Notes under the pieces: generated by a model
The model's input: the letters and a program-made list of their open reading frames with translations, nothing else
Databases searched by the model: none
Told to the model about the DNA's origin: nothing
Part shown: in pieces, positions 1 through 6,536 of the stretch
Numbering within the stretch: position 1 is the first letter of the stretch
How the letters are laid out: each line of letters opens with the position of its first letter
Program-made: the position numbers and the translations under genes
Assembly: GCA_945874155.1 (NCBI GenBank)
Contig: CAMCFO010000024.1
Location: forward strand, 1-44,083
Reading direction: 5' to 3'
Length of the DNA: 44,083 bases
Source of the DNA: an uncultured Bacteroidales bacterium
GTDB taxonomy: Bacteria > Bacteroidota > Bacteroidia > Bacteroidales > UBA932

Positions 1-50
1 AGATACAAAACCTAAAAGTCCTGCGTGTCTACCTATTCCACCACCAGAGC
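1..50 (-). tRNA. tRNA-Leu, 5' half only, cut by window edge
   Basis: Read leftward from 50, the sequence has a tRNA-Leu-like 5' half: a 7-nt acceptor strand GCTCTGG, then T-G, a D arm with GTG/CAC stem and GGTAGAC loop, and an anticodon stem starting CAGGA. A TATCTTTG promoter box lies just upstream. The 3' half is outside the window. The anticodon arm is odd: CAGGA followed by CTT is what a Leu(UAA) tRNA would have, but the next bases do not complete a normal 7-nt loop. Pairing CAGGA with TTTTG leaves an 8-nt loop. The amino-acid call rests on the long-D-loop class II appearance and on memory of Bacteroidetes Leu tRNAs. Confidence 0.45.
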
Positions 51-60
51 GAACCGGGTG

Positions 61-68
61 CAAAGATA
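61..68 (-). promoter_or_regulatory. Promoter -7 box for the tRNA-Leu
   Basis: TATCTTTG on the minus strand matches the Bacteroidetes -7 consensus TAnnTTTG. It would start transcription about 5 nt before the tRNA 5' end. A TTG lies about 22 nt upstream. This supports an expressed tRNA rather than a random fragment. Confidence 0.4.
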
Positions 69-89
69 GTAAAAAATTTAATACCGATT

Positions 90-458
90 TCAATTGATGG
101 CAAGGATGATCCCCGGGTCTATGTCCATTTTCATCGCTATTGTCCTTGCCTGCTCATAGGTGGGGGATTTCTTGCCGGAAATTATTTCTGAGAGTCTTGC
201 ACTGGAAATCCCCAAAAATACAGACAAATCCTTTTGGTTGAAGTTCATATCCTTCATCTTTTCAACCAAAATCTCCTTGAGAGTTGGCGGCATAATCGGG
301 TAATTCTCTTTCTCGTATTCTTCCACCATTTCGGTAAGCAGATCCAATTCCACCATACGCGTGTCAGACACAGGAGTGGATTCATCTGTTGCAAACATCA
401 GTTCGTCCACTCTTTTCATTATTGCGTCGTATTGCATCTCATTCATTATTCTTGCCAT
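90..458 (-). CDS. higA: HigA-type antitoxin, XRE-family HTH protein
   Basis: 122-residue antitoxin and transcriptional repressor of a type II toxin-antitoxin pair; it should neutralise the HigB-like toxin encoded just before it. The C-terminal half is a helix-turn-helix of the XRE type: the segment with FNQKDLSVFLGISSARLSEI (about residues 73-92) gives helices 2-3, followed by the typical SGKKSPTYEQARTIA end of helix 4. The N-terminal half, rich in Glu and Asp, is probably the toxin-binding part. The start is 3 bp after the toxin stop, so the two are translated together, toxin first as in higBA loci. A second in-frame Met at residue 5 is possible. Autoregulation is likely through the paired palindromes upstream of the toxin gene. 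Confidence 0.85.
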   Translation of the reverse strand: MARIMNEMQYDAIMKRVDELMFATDESTPVSDTRMVELDLLTEMVEEYEKENYPIMPPTLKEILVEKMKDMNFNQKDLSVFLGISSARLSEIISGKKSPTYEQARTIAMKMDIDPGIILAIN

Positions 459-461
459 AAA

Positions 462-755
462 TCAAATGTTTTTTGCCTCAATGTTGTCGTACTCTTGATG
501 CGTTCCCACGAATCTGATATAAAGTATCTGGATTTGAAATTTGATAGCGGCAACTATCCGATATTTATTGCCTTTGATATTGAACACATAACGTTGGTTG
601 CCCACATAATCAGTTGAATTGAATGTCCTTTTTATGTCATCAAATTTCGTCCAACTCGCCTTGGAGACTTTTACATACCATTCCCGCAAAGCAATTTCCG
701 CATCAGGATGTATTTCCCAAAAACTTTCAAGAGTCTTTATCTTAATAATTCTCAT
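462..755 (-). CDS. higB: HigB-family mRNA interferase toxin
   Basis: 97-residue toxin of the HigB_toxin family (RelE-like fold), expected to cut mRNA at the ribosome. Family features visible are the basic N-terminus (MRIIKIKTLESFWE), the central segment with W and basic residues, and the family-typical IRFVGTHQEYDNI near the C-terminus (about residues 80-92), preceded by the KYRIVAAIKFQIQILYI strand pair. The length is normal for the family and the gene looks intact. It is the first gene of the leftward pair. Its ATG lies only 5 nt after the G of a promoter -7 box, which suggests a leaderless or nearly leaderless mRNA. The gene sits in an AT-rich island with repeats, consistent with horizontal gain. 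Confidence 0.85.
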   Translation of the reverse strand: MRIIKIKTLESFWEIHPDAEIALREWYVKVSKASWTKFDDIKRTFNSTDYVGNQRYVFNIKGNKYRIVAAIKFQIQILYIRFVGTHQEYDNIEAKNI

Positions 756-759
756 CGCA

Positions 760-767
760 CAAAATTA
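760..767 (-). promoter_or_regulatory. Candidate -7 box of higBA
   Basis: TAATTTTG on the minus strand fits TAnnTTTG. Transcription would start at or within 1-2 nt of the higB ATG at 755. The two operator palindromes lie directly upstream, where a bound repressor would block the -33 region. Confidence 0.35.
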
Positions 768-774
768 ACAAAAA

Positions 775-809
775 TTTCAAAATATGAAAAATAATTTCAG
801 AATATGAAA
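775..809. promoter_or_regulatory. Two tandem operator palindromes upstream of higBA
   Basis: Two copies of TTTCA-N5-TGAAA, at 775-789 and 795-809, with centres 20 bp apart (two helical turns). The spacers are AAATA and GAATA. Position and phasing are what is expected for cooperative binding of HigA dimers in autorepression. Confidence 0.65.
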
Positions 810-872
810 CTCTAAATATAAATTTAACCGTATTGTTTATACGCAACCGGTCAATTCCTTGCAAAGAACATA

Positions 873-948
873 ACAATTAGCGGTTGAATGAAATTTTCAG
901 CGGATAATTTTCAAAATCGGCCTCCAGATACCTCCGAAAGCCTATTTT
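873..948 (-). repeat. Dispersed repeat B, copy 1
   Basis: A 76-bp segment related in inverted orientation to 9036-9111. Read on the minus strand it encodes KIGF, seven variable residues, F-E-x-Y-x-LKISFNR and a TAA stop; copy 2 encodes the same pattern with the same spacing. The last 27 bp up to and past the stop are identical. It forms the 3' end of a 67-codon ORF (877-1080) whose 5' end is repeat A, so the ORF is a mosaic of repeats and I do not call it a gene. Confidence 0.6.
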
Positions 949-1002
949 ACCTTGGCTACCGGATCTCAAGATACGCATTGTACGCGCACCGAACTCACTA
1001 AC

Positions 1003-1074
1003 AGGTTGCACGGTTCTTCTGGGTTCCGTACCGACTATCAGATAACGACCAAGAGGATGATGAGCACTATAATC
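1003..1074. repeat. Direct repeat A, copy 1 (72 bp)
   Basis: Direct repeat with 1930-2001; 69 of 72 positions are identical by eye. The two copies bracket a 0.9-kb segment containing the gene at 1363-1710, its flanking palindromes and the candidate sRNA. Identity stops sharply at the right end of both copies, after a shared CACTATAATC. Confidence 0.85.
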
Positions 1075-1140
1075 GCACAAACGAAGAACACAAAAGTAGA
1101 GAAGTAACCGTCATATTGCCACGAATATCGTGAAAACGGC

Positions 1141-1177
1141 GAGGTCCCAGAATCGCCATCACAACTATCTGAGACCT
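1141..1177. other. Imperfect inverted repeat, possible terminator
   Basis: GAGGTC pairs with GACCTC 25 nt later, with a weak inner pairing. A run of seven T follows from about 1192, roughly 15 nt beyond the stem, so this is at best a poor rightward terminator. Repeat A lies just upstream. Confidence 0.25.
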
Positions 1178-1198
1178 CTGTATAAACCTTATTTTTTT

Positions 1199-1216
1199 GT
1201 TTGACAAGTGTCAAAC
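1199..1216. promoter_or_regulatory. Perfect palindrome, possible operator
   Basis: GTTTGACA-AG-TGTCAAAC: 8-bp arms around a 2-bp centre, no mismatches. It lies upstream of the small gene at 1363-1710 and downstream of a T-run. It could be the binding site of a dimeric regulator; which one is not visible. Confidence 0.4.
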
Positions 1217-1362
1217 TTGAGATTTTTCTTTACGAACAACACTCACAGAGGTGCAATAGCATGATAAAAACCGATTGGATTATTGGTATTTATACCTACC
1301 TTAGAGGAACTAAAAATATTGACATGAACATACCTCAGGGAAATAGTAGAGAGGAAGTCAAG

Positions 1363-1710
1363 ATGAGAGATCAAATCATCAAGGACTTTTACGCAGGGTG
1401 GATAGCTGAGCACCCTGAAAAGAAGATGTGGAACGATGACTTGCAGGATTATATCCTCGTAAAGTATCTTTCAATAACAGAGACAGCGGAAAAGGCTGCC
1501 CGTCAGTATGGATCCACGTTGGCCGTCATGAGATTATCTGAATTGTTGACTAAATCCAAGAAAGTCGGCGAAGTTCCAGTCAAGAAAGGGACAAAGAATC
1601 AGAAGCCATTTCTGAAGATGTACATAATGCAATTGGACAACATCAAGATGACCGTCGGATTGCAGAAGTCAACCGGGGACAAGGTCCAATACTGCATTAC
1701 ATCCATATAA
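1363..1710 (+). CDS. Conserved small protein of unknown function
   Basis: About 115 residues from the ATG at 1363, which follows a purine-rich GAGGAAG at good spacing. In-frame ATGs at 1324 and 1261 are also possible. I recall similar proteins in many Bacteroidetes accessory regions, starting MRDxII and ending with a VQYCI-type strand, but I know no function and give no name. Visible features: an acidic/aromatic N-terminus (FYAGWIAEHPEKK), a middle helix (ITETAEKAARQYGSTLAVM), a Lys-rich loop (KKGTKNQKP) and a C-terminal strand pair ending KVQYCITSI. The small beta-rich C-terminus after a basic loop could belong to a small nuclease fold, but that is a guess. It lies alone between two copies of a 72-bp repeat and converges on the candidate sRNA, sharing its terminator hairpin. 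Confidence 0.65.
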   Translation: MRDQIIKDFYAGWIAEHPEKKMWNDDLQDYILVKYLSITETAEKAARQYGSTLAVMRLSELLTKSKKVGEVPVKKGTKNQKPFLKMYIMQLDNIKMTVGLQKSTGDKVQYCITSI

Positions 1711-1711
1711 G

Positions 1712-1819
1712 CAAAAAGCCACTCCGAAGAGTGGCTGATATACTTTGGGGCTCGAAACTGAAGAGATGTTGAATTCTCATTCAGAAAGGGTTGTCATCCC
1801 TTACGCGAAATCCCCTTGA
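1712..1819 (-). ncRNA. Candidate small RNA, about 105 nt
   Basis: A consensus promoter at 1825-1855 reads leftward into this stretch, which has no sizeable ORF and ends in a hairpin with a UUCG tetraloop and a T-run (1736-1712). Visible pairing in the RNA: a closing GGGG near the 5' end with CCCC about 70 nt later, supported by UCG/CGA next to it; inside it, AAGGG with CCCTT around a 7-nt loop; then the terminator stem. Promoter, fold and terminator agree, but no known RNA family is recognised and expression is unproven. Confidence 0.45.
1717..1736. terminator. Intrinsic terminator hairpin with UUCG tetraloop
   Basis: Perfect 8-bp stem AGCCACTC/GAGTGGCT. On the minus strand the loop is TTCG and the stem is followed by TTTTT, an efficient terminator for the leftward transcript. 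On the plus strand it starts 6 nt after the stop codon at 1710, so it may also end the rightward gene. Confidence 0.7.
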
Positions 1820-1824
1820 CACCG

Positions 1825-1855
1825 CAAAAGTATATATTTTTTGTCAATCTGCAAA
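1825..1855 (-). promoter_or_regulatory. Consensus Bacteroidetes promoter reading left
   Basis: TTTG (1855-1852), 19 nt, TACTTTTG (1832-1825): a full match to the -33/-7 consensus with ideal spacing. There is no protein-coding gene downstream before the terminator at 1736. A 25-bp palindrome sits 17 bp upstream of the -33 box. Confidence 0.6.
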
Positions 1856-1871
1856 ATCTTATCCAAATCTC

Positions 1872-1896
1872 AGTTGTTGCAAAATATGCAACAACT
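1872..1896. promoter_or_regulatory. Operator-like palindrome, 10-bp perfect arms
   Basis: AGTTGTTGCA and TGCAACAACT around the spacer AAATA. The core CA-AAATA-TG is the same as in the first higBA operator at 775-789, but the outer arms differ. Its place just upstream of the leftward promoter suits a repressor or activator of that promoter. It may be left over from a second higBA locus, since a higA scrap lies at 2003-2044. Confidence 0.55.
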
Positions 1897-1929
1897 GGCG
1901 AACATAGTGCTGAACTAATCAATACACTT

Positions 1930-2001
1930 AGGTTGCACGGTTCTTCTGGGTTCCGTACGGACTATCAGATAACTACCAAGAGGATGATGAACACTATAAT
2001 C
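1930..2001. repeat. Direct repeat A, copy 2 (72 bp)
   Basis: Partner of 1003-1074, same orientation, three mismatches by eye. It abuts the higA relic (2003-2044) on its right. Function unknown; it may be an element end or a recombination relic. Confidence 0.85.
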
Positions 2002-2002
2002 T

Positions 2003-2044
2003 TCACGCTATTGTCCTTAACTGGTCATAGGTGGGATTACCTGA
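2003..2044 (-). pseudogene. Fragment of a second higA antitoxin gene
   Basis: On the minus strand this encodes SGNPTYDQLRTIA then TGA. It matches the HigA segment SGKKSPTYEQARTIA from the gene at 90-458; at DNA level, blocks of 13 and 11 bases are identical. Only about 13 codons remain. It overlaps the end of prmC, whose TAA stop (2037-2039) lies inside the relic in another frame, so the fragment was joined directly to the prmC 3' end. Confidence 0.6.
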
Positions 2045-2981
2045 CAGCAAAAGTGAAACGGGGCTTGTCGGAGAGATCATTGACGGTTTCGCAGCGGCTG
2101 AATCCGGAAAATAAGGCGGCGGTTTCGGCCGGGAGGGCTTCGTTCTGCTCCACAAGCAGCAGGCCACCGGGGCGGAGAAGTTCCAGGGCCCAGTCGGAAA
2201 TAGCTTTGTAAAATAGAAGAGGGTTGCAGTCGGGGACGAAAAGAGCAAGGTCCGGCTCGTGTTCGAGGACATTTCTTCTCATCAGAACGCGCTCTTTTTC
2301 AAGGATATAAGGCGGGTTGGAAATGATTGCATCCAAAGGTTCTGCGAAAAAATCTGCAAGTGAGGCTCCGTCTTTCCAGTCCTTAAGCCCACCAGTGGCA
2401 GAGGGTCCCCGAAGGATGTCACATTGGGCGAAACGGGGTGCGGAAACGGACATTCGGGACTGCGGTCTATCCGTTGAAAACTGCCCGGAGGCTATGTCCA
2501 GGGCACCCGCCGACACATCCAACCCCACCACATCCGCCTGGGGAATATCCAACGCCATAGTCCAGGCAATGCATCCGGAACCCGTACACAAATCCAGTAT
2601 CCTCAATTTGCCCCCGCCATAAGAAATCCGGTCGCCTTGCTGCATCTGACGGATTTTCCCGACAGCAATACGGCAGAGATATTCCGTCTCAGGACGCGGA
2701 ATCAGCACTCCCGGGGCCACCGAAAACACTCTCCCGCCAAACTCGCACCAGCCTGTGATATACTGATAAGGCTCACCTGCGGACAATCTTCCCGCACAAT
2801 CCAGAAACGCCGACGCCGCAGACTCCGGGATATCAGCAAAAGGCTCTGTCACAATGGCATAGCCCGGAAGATGAAGAAAATCCCGGACCATAGCAGACAC
2901 AAGTGCATCCCGCTCCCGCCGGTCCGGATATTCATCTTGCAGGATTATGCGTGCATTGTCTGTGAGATCCTTTAATCTCAT
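2037..2981 (-). CDS. prmC: Release factor glutamine methyltransferase PrmC
   Basis: N5-glutamine methyltransferase that modifies the GGQ loop of release factors RF1/RF2 using SAM. From the ATG at 2981 it is 314 residues. It has the N-terminal helical domain, then RPETE (about 96-100), the SAM-binding DLCTGSGC (130-137) and the catalytic NPPY (222-225). An ATG at 3050 would overlap ddl; 2981 begins at the usual MRLKDLTD. It is the last gene of the topA-ddl-prmC operon, 43 bp after ddl. A Ser/Gly-rich insertion lies before the NPPY strand. Its last codon and stop run into a foreign relic of higA, so the extreme C-terminus may not be ancestral. Confidence 0.9.
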   Translation of the reverse strand: MRLKDLTDNARIILQDEYPDRRERDALVSAMVRDFLHLPGYAIVTEPFADIPESAASAFLDCAGRLSAGEPYQYITGWCEFGGRVFSVAPGVLIPRPETEYLCRIAVGKIRQMQQGDRISYGGGKLRILDLCTGSGCIAWTMALDIPQADVVGLDVSAGALDIASGQFSTDRPQSRMSVSAPRFAQCDILRGPSATGGLKDWKDGASLADFFAEPLDAIISNPPYILEKERVLMRRNVLEHEPDLALFVPDCNPLLFYKAISDWALELLRPGGLLLVEQNEALPAETAALFSGFSRCETVNDLSDKPRFTFAVR

Positions 2982-3024
2982 ATCGGCAAAATTATTTCTG
3001 CTGCGGCTTGTTGCAAGGAAAACC

Positions 3025-4053
3025 TCATCTTCCTGCAGCCGTACTGTCAATCACAGTGTTGAGGAAATCAGTCACAGAGAGCCCCGCAGTCCTGACCATC
3101 TTCGGCACAAGGGAGGCCGCAGTCATCCCCGGAATAGTGTTCATTTCCAGGAAATAGAGTTCGTCTCCCGAAAGAATATAATCCACTCTCACAAGCCCCT
3201 TGCAGCCGAGCTGATTGTAGATTTTGCGGGAAGTCTCCTGCACCCTTGCAGTCATCCGGGCATCGAGCGGAGCCGGGCAGATTTCCTCGCTGAAACCATT
3301 GTACTTGGCCTCATAGTCGAAGAACTCATGGTCCGTAACTATTTCTATTACAGGCAGAGCCACATCCACGTCCCCGTCCTGATAGACCGCACAGGTGATT
3401 TCCCTTCCGCTCACTCCCGCCTCAATCATAACCGTAGCCGTATCCTCAAATGCAAATTCTATTGCCGCACGCAGGTCCTCAGCCTTCTTCACCTTGGTCA
3501 CTCCGAAACTGGACCCGCCGTCAGTAGGCTTTACGAACACAGGATAACCGAGCTGGGCTGTGACCTTCTCCTCAATGCCCTCCAGAGTATCCCCTTTGCG
3601 CAGGAAAATATCCTTGGCACAACGCACGAAATCCACGTCTTTCAGATAGGATTTGCAGGAGAATTTGTCGAAAATAATCGTCGAGACAAATGAATTGCAG
3701 CTGCTGAAAGGCACCCGGAGCATCTGCAGATAGCCCTGAAGCTGTCCGTTCTCACCCGGTATGCCGTGCTGCATTATATAGGCATAGTCGAATTTCACCT
3801 TCACTCCGTTCACGAGGGCCGAAAAGTCGGTCTTGTCCACCTGCGGGGCCGGTTCCAGTTCCACACGCTCACCTCCCAGGGGCCTTACCGCCACCACTTT
3901 CCAATCGCCGAAACGGGCAAAAATTTCATACACGTCGAAGCGGCTGCCGTCAATCTGCGACGCCGTAAAAAGACCGCTTTTGCAGGAGATTTCCCACTCT
4001 GAGGAATCACTTCCGTAGATTACAGCGAGACTCCTGCCATTGAAATGTTCCAT
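3025..4053 (-). CDS. ddl: D-alanine-D-alanine ligase
   Basis: ATP-grasp ligase that joins two D-Ala for the peptidoglycan stem peptide in the cytoplasm. 342 residues, normal length. Visible motifs: HGIPGENGQLQGYL (96-109), the ATP-binding strand FVKPTDGGSSFGV (173-185), the omega loop FFDYEAKY (244-251), and the Mg/ATP site YFLEMNTIPGMT (300-311). In E. coli DdlB the omega-loop position of F245 is Tyr216; Phe there is known from D-Ala-D-Lac ligases, but may be common in Bacteroidetes. It starts 3 bp after the topA stop, so it is co-transcribed with topA. Confidence 0.9.
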   Translation of the reverse strand: MEHFNGRSLAVIYGSDSSEWEISCKSGLFTASQIDGSRFDVYEIFARFGDWKVVAVRPLGGERVELEPAPQVDKTDFSALVNGVKVKFDYAYIMQHGIPGENGQLQGYLQMLRVPFSSCNSFVSTIIFDKFSCKSYLKDVDFVRCAKDIFLRKGDTLEGIEEKVTAQLGYPVFVKPTDGGSSFGVTKVKKAEDLRAAIEFAFEDTATVMIEAGVSGREITCAVYQDGDVDVALPVIEIVTDHEFFDYEAKYNGFSEEICPAPLDARMTARVQETSRKIYNQLGCKGLVRVDYILSGDELYFLEMNTIPGMTAASLVPKMVRTAGLSVTDFLNTVIDSTAAGR

Positions 4054-4056
4054 AGT

Positions 4057-6384
4057 TTATTTCCTTGTTCTTCGTTTGCCGGATGGTTTGGTGGAGGCTA
4101 TGATGTCCCGGCAATCCTGCTCGGTCAGTGCCTTGGCATCCTTTCCTGCAGGAATCTTGTAATTGCCTCCGTCGTATTTGATATAAGGTCCGTAATTTCC
4201 GTCGATTACCTGGATGTTCCCGAACTCGGCGAGCACCTCCTTTGTCTTTGCAGTCCCGGCTGCTTCAATCACTTCAACACACTCCGCCAAAGTAATGGCA
4301 AGAGGATTGGCTTTGCGGGGCAGCGAAACATTGCGGTCGCCATATTTGATATATGGTCCAAACCGGCCCGAAGTGCAAACCACTGGAATGCCCTGATATT
4401 CTCCCACTGTTCTTGGCAGCGAGAACAATTTGAGTGCATCCTCAAGCGTGAGACTCTCGATAATCTGTCCCGGAGCAAGGTTGGCAAATTTCCGGTTTTC
4501 GCCTTCGCCCTTCTGGACATAAGGTCCATATTGTCCGAATTTTGCCACAATCATCTGACCGTCAGCAGGGTCCACTCCCAGTTCGCGGCTCACGTGGCTG
4601 TATTCGCGGTTGCTCAGACTGTCTTCTACCGTCTTGTGGAAAGGAGAATAGAAGTCCGCAATGACCTTGTTCCAGGCGAGCTGGCCCTCTGCGATGGAGT
4701 CGAATTCCTTCTCCACATTGGCAGTGAAGTCATAGCTCAGGATGTCCGAGAAGTTCTTCACGAGGAAGTCGGTCACAATAATGCCTATGTCCTGAGGAAG
4801 CAGTTTTCCTTTCTCCGCACCCACAATTTCAGACCTCGCTTCGGTCCGGATACCGTCGCGGGTAAGGACGAGGTCGGTGACATTCTCCGCACTTCCGGCC
4901 TTGTCGCCTTTGACGACATAACCCCTTGCCTTGGTCAGAGTTGTGATGGTAGGAGCATAGGTGGAAGGCCTTCCGATACCGAGCTCTTCCAGTTTCTTGA
5001 CCAGAGTGGCTTCGGAATAGCGCGGAGGAGCTGCGGTAAAACGGCATTCAGCCTTCATCTGCTCCCAATCCAGTTTCATCCCCGATGCAATTCCCGGAAG
5101 GATTGCCTCCTCCTCGTCCTGGGTTTCGTCATCGCGGCCCTCGGAATAGAGACGGAGAAAACCGTCAAACAAGACTTCGCTGGATTGGGCCACGAATTGC
5201 CCCTCAATGCCTTCTGCCCCAATCCGGATGTCTGTGCGCAGAACTTTGGCATCAGCCATCTGAGAAGCCACGGTCCTGCGCCATATCAACTCATAGAGCC
5301 TCTGTTCCTGCGGAGTCCCGCTGATTGCAGTCCTGTCGATATAGGTAGGGCGAATGGCTTCGTGAGCCTCCTGCGCTCCTGCCGTCCGGGTCTTGTAGTT
5401 GCGGGTCTTGGAATATTCCGCGCCGTACTCTGCCGTCACAAAATCCCTGGAAGCCGCAAGGGCGAGGGTCGAGAGATTGGTTGAGTCCGTACGCATATAG
5501 GTAATGAGTCCGCTTTCGTAGAGTTTCTGGGCAACGCTCATAGTGGTGCTCACAGACAGATGCAACTTGCGGGAAGCCTCCTGCTGGAGTGTGGAAGTGG
5601 TAAACGGTGCCGCCGGAACCCTCGTTCCCTCTTTCTTGTCCACTGAGAGCACGGAGAACCGGGCCCCCGAGCAACTGCGGAGAAAGGCCTCTGCGGAATC
5701 CCTGTCGGCAAACTTCTTGTCCAGCACAGCCTTCAAATAGGCCCCTGCCGGGAAATTCTCGGGATGGAACAGTGCCTCAATCCTGTAGAAAGAGCTCCTT
5801 TTGAATGAGAGTATTTCTCTTTCCCTATCCACAATCAGCCTCAGAGCCACAGACTGCACCCTTCCTGCAGACAATTTCGGCTGCACCTTTCTCCAGAGCA
5901 CAGGCGAGAGTTCAAATCCCACCAGACGGTCCAGAACCCTGCGGGCCTGCTGCGCATCCACCAGATTCATATCTATGTCGCGGGGAGTATCAATTGCGTG
6001 AAGGATGGCGTTTTTGGTGATTTCGTGAAATACGATTCTTCGGGTATTGTCCTTTTTCAGACCCAAAGTCTCGTACAGATGCCAGGAAATGGCCTCTCCT
6101 TCACGGTCTTCATCGGATGCCAGCCATACGGTCTTGGCCGCCGATGCAAGTTTCTTCAATTCCGACACCACTTTCTTCTTGTCCGCCGGGACTTCATAAC
6201 GGGGCGTGAAGTTTTTTTCTATATCAATGCTCAAATCCCTCTCGTGCAGGTCCCTGATGTGCCCGAAACTGGGTTTTACAACAAAGGAGTCGCCCAGAAA
6301 TTTCTGTATGGTCCCCGCTTTTGCCGGAGACTCGACTATCACCAGATTCTCTGCTTTTTCCGTTTTCTTCTCTGCCATATTCAA
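4057..6384 (-). CDS. topA: DNA topoisomerase I
   Basis: Type IA topoisomerase that relaxes negative supercoils. 775 residues. Toprim domain with VIVESPAKA (15-23) and DEDREGE (91-97); active-site Tyr296 in ITYMRTDSTN; GRPSTYAPT later in the core. The C-terminal tail carries three YGPY-type repeats (FGQYGPYVQKGEG, FGPYIKYGD, YGPYIKYDGG), the zinc-free form seen in Bacteroidetes, and ends in a basic KRRTRK. The Met at residue 3 is an alternative start. It leads the topA-ddl-prmC operon and is divergent from the PBP gene. Confidence 0.93.
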   Translation of the reverse strand: MNMAEKKTEKAENLVIVESPAKAGTIQKFLGDSFVVKPSFGHIRDLHERDLSIDIEKNFTPRYEVPADKKKVVSELKKLASAAKTVWLASDEDREGEAISWHLYETLGLKKDNTRRIVFHEITKNAILHAIDTPRDIDMNLVDAQQARRVLDRLVGFELSPVLWRKVQPKLSAGRVQSVALRLIVDREREILSFKRSSFYRIEALFHPENFPAGAYLKAVLDKKFADRDSAEAFLRSCSGARFSVLSVDKKEGTRVPAAPFTTSTLQQEASRKLHLSVSTTMSVAQKLYESGLITYMRTDSTNLSTLALAASRDFVTAEYGAEYSKTRNYKTRTAGAQEAHEAIRPTYIDRTAISGTPQEQRLYELIWRRTVASQMADAKVLRTDIRIGAEGIEGQFVAQSSEVLFDGFLRLYSEGRDDETQDEEEAILPGIASGMKLDWEQMKAECRFTAAPPRYSEATLVKKLEELGIGRPSTYAPTITTLTKARGYVVKGDKAGSAENVTDLVLTRDGIRTEARSEIVGAEKGKLLPQDIGIIVTDFLVKNFSDILSYDFTANVEKEFDSIAEGQLAWNKVIADFYSPFHKTVEDSLSNREYSHVSRELGVDPADGQMIVAKFGQYGPYVQKGEGENRKFANLAPGQIIESLTLEDALKLFSLPRTVGEYQGIPVVCTSGRFGPYIKYGDRNVSLPRKANPLAITLAECVEVIEAAGTAKTKEVLAEFGNIQVIDGNYGPYIKYDGGNYKIPAGKDAKALTEQDCRDIIASTKPSGKRRTRK

Positions 6385-6406
6385 TTGTCATTTTCAAATG
6401 AAACTG

Positions 6407-6439
6407 CAAAGTAAAACACAATCACCTCAATTATCCAAA
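6407..6439 (-). promoter_or_regulatory. topA promoter
   Basis: TTTG (6439-6436), 21 nt, TTACTTTG (6414-6407): one mismatch to TAnnTTTG. Predicted start about 6401, giving a leader near 17 nt. Confidence 0.45.
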
Positions 6440-6448
6440 TTTATTCCG

Positions 6449-6456
6449 TATTTTTG
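6449..6456 (+). promoter_or_regulatory. -7 box for the PBP gene
   Basis: TATTTTTG fits TAnnTTTG; no clear -33 box. It overlaps the topA upstream region on the other strand, so the two divergent promoters are interleaved. Confidence 0.4.
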
Positions 6457-6536
6457 CAAATTCGGCGTTGCGAAGATTGGCAACATCTCCGGGCCGCCGG
6501 CAAGGTTTACAAGTATTTTTTGATACCATTTATTAT

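Noticed and set aside
877..1080. 67-codon ORF on the minus strand
   Set aside because: Its two ends are repeat A and repeat B, each found elsewhere without the other, so it is most likely a mosaic of repeats rather than a gene.
4045..5484. 479-codon open frame on the plus strand
   Set aside because: It is antisense to topA, whose motifs and repeats are complete on the other strand.
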